In this document: piece after piece, positions 16,221 to 18,447 of the stretch
Position numbering within the stretch: position 1 is the stretch's first letter
Layout: each line of letters opens with the position of its first letter
Notes under the pieces: generated by a model
What the model saw: only the letters and a program-made list of their open reading frames with translations
Told to the model about the DNA's origin: nothing
Databases searched by the model: none
Assembly (NCBI GenBank): GCA_934644775.1
Contig: CAKUDB010000030.1
Coordinates: 1 to 18,447 of the forward strand
Direction: 5' to 3'
Source of the DNA: an uncultured bacterium
GTDB lineage: Bacteria > Vulcanimicrobiota > Xenobia > Xenobiales > Xenobiaceae
Length of the DNA stretch: 18,447 nt
Made by a program: the position numbers and the translations under genes

Positions 16221-18263
16221 GTGATAACTCCAGGCTCTTATTTAGAATATATCCAAGATAAAAAACTTTTATCTGCCGTCTGTCTGCGTCAAGACAAGCC
16301 GGGAAAAATTTTTGTCCGCAATGCCCGTAACCGTGAGGAAAAAATAGCCGATTCTAAGGCTATGTTTATCGTTCCCGGCTTTATCGATCCCAATTCTTCT
16401 TACGATATAGTGGCCGAAGCTTTAGCTAAAGCTCAAGCTAGGCGTGAAGAACTTGCTTCGCAGATCGATCCGGCCGAATTGTGGGAACTCTTGGAAGGTG
16501 AAAGTGACGATCATCTTTGGCCTTTAGAAGAAATAAGCGACTTAACCTTAAGTAGAACCGATTCTGAAGCTCTTTCGGCTGCTTACAGAAGCTTAGATAA
16601 TGATAGTGTATATTTTTATCGCAAAGGCAATGGTTATATAAGACGTACTCAAGCTCAAGTACAAGAAATTTTCCAGCGACGCGACGCCGAAGCTTTCAAC
16701 CGCAAAGAACAAGCGGCTTTAAGTAGTTGGGTTTTAAATATTTGGAAAAATCCTCTCAGCGATAGCTCTCAATTGACTTATCCTGAAGAATTTGAGCAAA
16801 ATGCCCAAAAGTTGGTGCGCGGTTTTGCTGATGTTGCTGTCAATGGCTCCGAATCGCATCGTTATAAAGAGATTAACGAGCTTTTAAAATCGGTAGATAT
16901 TACCCGTCGCGACGCTCCTTTCCAATTTATGCTTAGAGCAGGCTTGTGGGGTGAACACGAAAATTTAGCTCTACGCAAGTATAATATTTCTACTCAATTT
17001 GCTGAAGATGAATTGCAAGAAGCTAAATCTTGGGCAAAATTCCTTGACCAAGAGGGCAATGCCCAAGTCGAGGATACTAGGCTCGATCTTACTTACTTGC
17101 CTTGTGTTACTATTGATGATGATACAACAACAGATATAGACGATGCCTTAAGTTTCGAAGAAAAAGAAGATGGTACTTTCCGTATCGGTATCCATATTGC
17201 TGATGCTTCTAATTACGTAACTCCGGAATCTTTAATAGATAAAGAAGCTTTACAGCGTGGTACGGCTATTTATTTACCCGACTTGAAAGTACCTATGTGT
17301 CCAGAGATCCTTTCTGACAGTGTTTGCAGCTTAGTAGCTGGCAAAAAACGCTTGGCTTTTTCTTTCTTAATAGATTTCGATACTGATTTTAATATTATAT
17401 CTTCGAAGATGGCTTCTAGCGTGGTAAAAGTAGCCGAACGTCTTACTTATGATTCTGCCAATGAATATCTAGCTCAGGGACGTTGGAGCAAATTCATGGA
17501 TATTGTGCGCAAGCTTAAGGAGAAACGTTTAGCCAATGGGGCTATGGTTGTACCTTTCCCGCGTGTCAATGTAAAGGTCAAAGAGGGAAAGATTTTAATC
17601 GAACGTGAAGCGCCCGATTCGCCTTCGCAGCTTTTGGTTAGTGAGCTGATGATCTTGGCTAATGCTACAGCTGGCAATTATCTGGCCGAACATCAGGCTC
17701 CTGGTATTTTCAGAGCTCAAGAGCCTCCGGAAAAGCCTTTAGATGATTTGATTGCTGATTTTGATCCCGTAAAAGCTTATAATTCCCGCCGTTTCCTTAA
17801 AAAAGGAACTATGGGCCTTACTCCGGCTCATCATACCGGTTTGGGACTGGATAGTTATGTTCAGGTTACTTCTCCCATTCGCCGTTATAACGATCTTTTG
17901 ATGCAGCGTCAGCTTAAATCTATGCTTAACGGCTCAGCTGATGAGCCTATGTATAAGGCTGAAGATTTAGATCGTTTGTTAGCTTATACCAAGCAAGCTA
18001 CCGGTACAGCCGACTTACTAGAGCGCGAGCGCAAAAACTATTGGATTTTACGCTATTTGGAGGAACACTCTGGCGAAGAGATGGAAGCTATCGTTCTGGC
18101 TAACCATCCCGATAAACATATCGTCCAGCTTTGCGGGTGCTTACTGGAAAATGAATGTCCGCACGTTCCCGGCCATCCGCTGCCACCAGGTACTCATATT
18201 CACGTCAAGATCGATTTGGTCTGGCCACGCGATTGTACAGTGCGTTTAAGCCCTATCGTGTAA
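16221..18263 (+). CDS. RNase II-like 3'-5' exoribonuclease (RNB domain)
   Basis: Degrades single-stranded RNA processively from the 3' end, releasing nucleoside 5'-monophosphates. In 680 aa the RNB domain runs from about 285 to 615. The metal-binding TIDDDTTTDIDDAL gives D299, D305, D307 and D308, matching E. coli RNase II D201, D207, D209 and D210. SPIRRYNDLLMQRQL (551-565) carries the conserved catalytic-site Arg. The N-terminal 280 residues are mostly helical with no clear cold-shock domain, an arrangement I associate with the cyanobacterial/organellar RNase II branch rather than classical RNase R. The C-terminal part after 615 is short and only loosely S1-like, and no basic RNase R tail is present. 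The start is GTG with AAAGGG about 10 bases upstream. It lies 80 bases after the SpoIID gene and has no T-run terminator after it. Confidence 0.93.
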   Translation: MITPGSYLEYIQDKKLLSAVCLRQDKPGKIFVRNARNREEKIADSKAMFIVPGFIDPNSSYDIVAEALAKAQARREELASQIDPAELWELLEGESDDHLWPLEEISDLTLSRTDSEALSAAYRSLDNDSVYFYRKGNGYIRRTQAQVQEIFQRRDAEAFNRKEQAALSSWVLNIWKNPLSDSSQLTYPEEFEQNAQKLVRGFADVAVNGSESHRYKEINELLKSVDITRRDAPFQFMLRAGLWGEHENLALRKYNISTQFAEDELQEAKSWAKFLDQEGNAQVEDTRLDLTYLPCVTIDDDTTTDIDDALSFEEKEDGTFRIGIHIADASNYVTPESLIDKEALQRGTAIYLPDLKVPMCPEILSDSVCSLVAGKKRLAFSFLIDFDTDFNIISSKMASSVVKVAERLTYDSANEYLAQGRWSKFMDIVRKLKEKRLANGAMVVPFPRVNVKVKEGKILIEREAPDSPSQLLVSELMILANATAGNYLAEHQAPGIFRAQEPPEKPLDDLIADFDPVKAYNSRRFLKKGTMGLTPAHHTGLGLDSYVQVTSPIRRYNDLLMQRQLKSMLNGSADEPMYKAEDLDRLLAYTKQATGTADLLERERKNYWILRYLEEHSGEEMEAIVLANHPDKHIVQLCGCLLENECPHVPGHPLPPGTHIHVKIDLVWPRDCTVRLSPIV

Positions 18264-18331
18264 AGTGTGAAAAATTCCAGACAACACTTATAAAAAATTG
18301 TTCGCCAGTTATGAAATGGACGGGCTCTAGC
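18264..18331 (+). other. Intergenic stretch between the RNase gene and the hairpin array
   Basis: No gene is seen. AAGTGT (18263-18268, overlapping the stop codon) is complementary to ACACTT (18284-18289). CGCCAG (18303-18308) is complementary to CTGGCG (18340-18345), enclosing a short GGGC with GCCC hairpin (18322-18333). AAAAAATTG at 18292-18300 is repeated at 18432-18440. No hairpin here is followed by a T run, so a normal terminator for the RNase gene is not visible. Confidence 0.5.
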
Positions 18332-18447
18332 CCCAAAATCTGGCGCAGCAAGTGTAACAATACTGCGCGACCCAAAAGGTGGACGCGGCGAGTGTAAACT
18401 ATGCCGCGTCGGCCCAAACGAGCTTTGGCCCAAAAAATTGACGTGGC
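18332..18447. repeat. Tandem related hairpins with AGTGTAA loops
   Basis: Downstream of the RNase gene a unit of about 40 bases recurs: CCCAAAA, a few bases, then a hairpin whose loop starts with or contains AGTGTAA. Unit 1 stem is GCGCAG (18343-18348) with CTGCGC (18363-18368). Unit 2 stem is GACGCGGC (18382-18389) with GCCGCGTC (18403-18410). The loop motif is at 18351-18357 and 18391-18397. CCCAAAA or CCCAAAC boxes start at 18332, 18371, 18413 and 18429, and GGCCCAAA is repeated at 18411 and 18427. The final 8 bases, GACGTGGC (18440-18447), look like the left arm of a third unit cut by the window end. The function is unknown. Confidence 0.65.

Noticed and set aside
18200..18433. Small reading frames on both strands across the terminal region
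   Set aside because: They run through the inverted repeats and the end of the RNase gene, have no ribosome binding site and give low-quality Arg/Ser/Pro-rich translations with no family resemblance.
18332..18447. CRISPR array or integron attC sites
   Set aside because: The units are not identical repeats with unique spacers, and no cas genes are near. The hairpins lack clear paired attC core sites (RYYYAAC/GTTRRRY) and no integrase gene is present.

Overview
This window reads as a stretch of core chromosome from a diderm (Gram-negative-type) bacterium. An LptA/OstA-like envelope protein, signal-peptide-bearing secreted proteins and a membrane-anchored SpoIID-type peptidoglycan protein support an outer membrane and periplasm. 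The mix of a SpoIID-domain protein, MurQ, an MEP-pathway IspH and an RNase II-like exonuclease, together with several secreted or zinc-ribbon proteins I do not recognise, would fit a poorly sampled or uncultivated phylum. I cannot name the lineage from sequence alone. I see no phage, insertion sequence, plasmid or CRISPR signature.

Layout. Bases 1-62 are the 3' end of a 5S rRNA, followed by a strong intrinsic terminator (73-116). Next come a YgiQ-family radical SAM gene and obg (+ strand), which ends at an apparently bidirectional terminator shared with the converging ispH (- strand). A secreted, low-complexity 534-aa protein (+) runs tail to tail into dprA (-); their stop codons overlap in a TTAA. 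A 300-bp divergent intergenic region then leads into an unbroken + strand run: an unrecognised helical zinc-ribbon protein, a small S4 RNA-binding protein and a SpoU/TrmH rRNA methyltransferase (tightly packed); an LptA-like protein and a secreted alpha/alpha-toroid-like protein (20 nt apart); murQ and a SpoIID-domain protein (4 nt apart); and an RNase II-like exoribonuclease.

The last about 185 bases hold no convincing gene. They contain a cluster of related hairpins: two consecutive units carry the same AGTGTAA loop on stems that differ by base-pair-preserving substitutions, and the left arm of a third unit is cut by the window end. This is the least explained element here. The window begins inside an rRNA gene and ends inside repeats, which is typical of assembly breakpoints, so it may be a whole contig.

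Themes. Ribosome and RNA functions (5S, Obg, S4 protein, SpoU methyltransferase, RNase II) and cell envelope functions (LptA-like, toroid protein, MurQ, SpoIID, secreted 534-aa protein) dominate, with IspH (isoprenoid precursors) and DprA (DNA uptake and recombination) between them. The MurQ/SpoIID pair is a plausible peptidoglycan remodelling and recycling unit.
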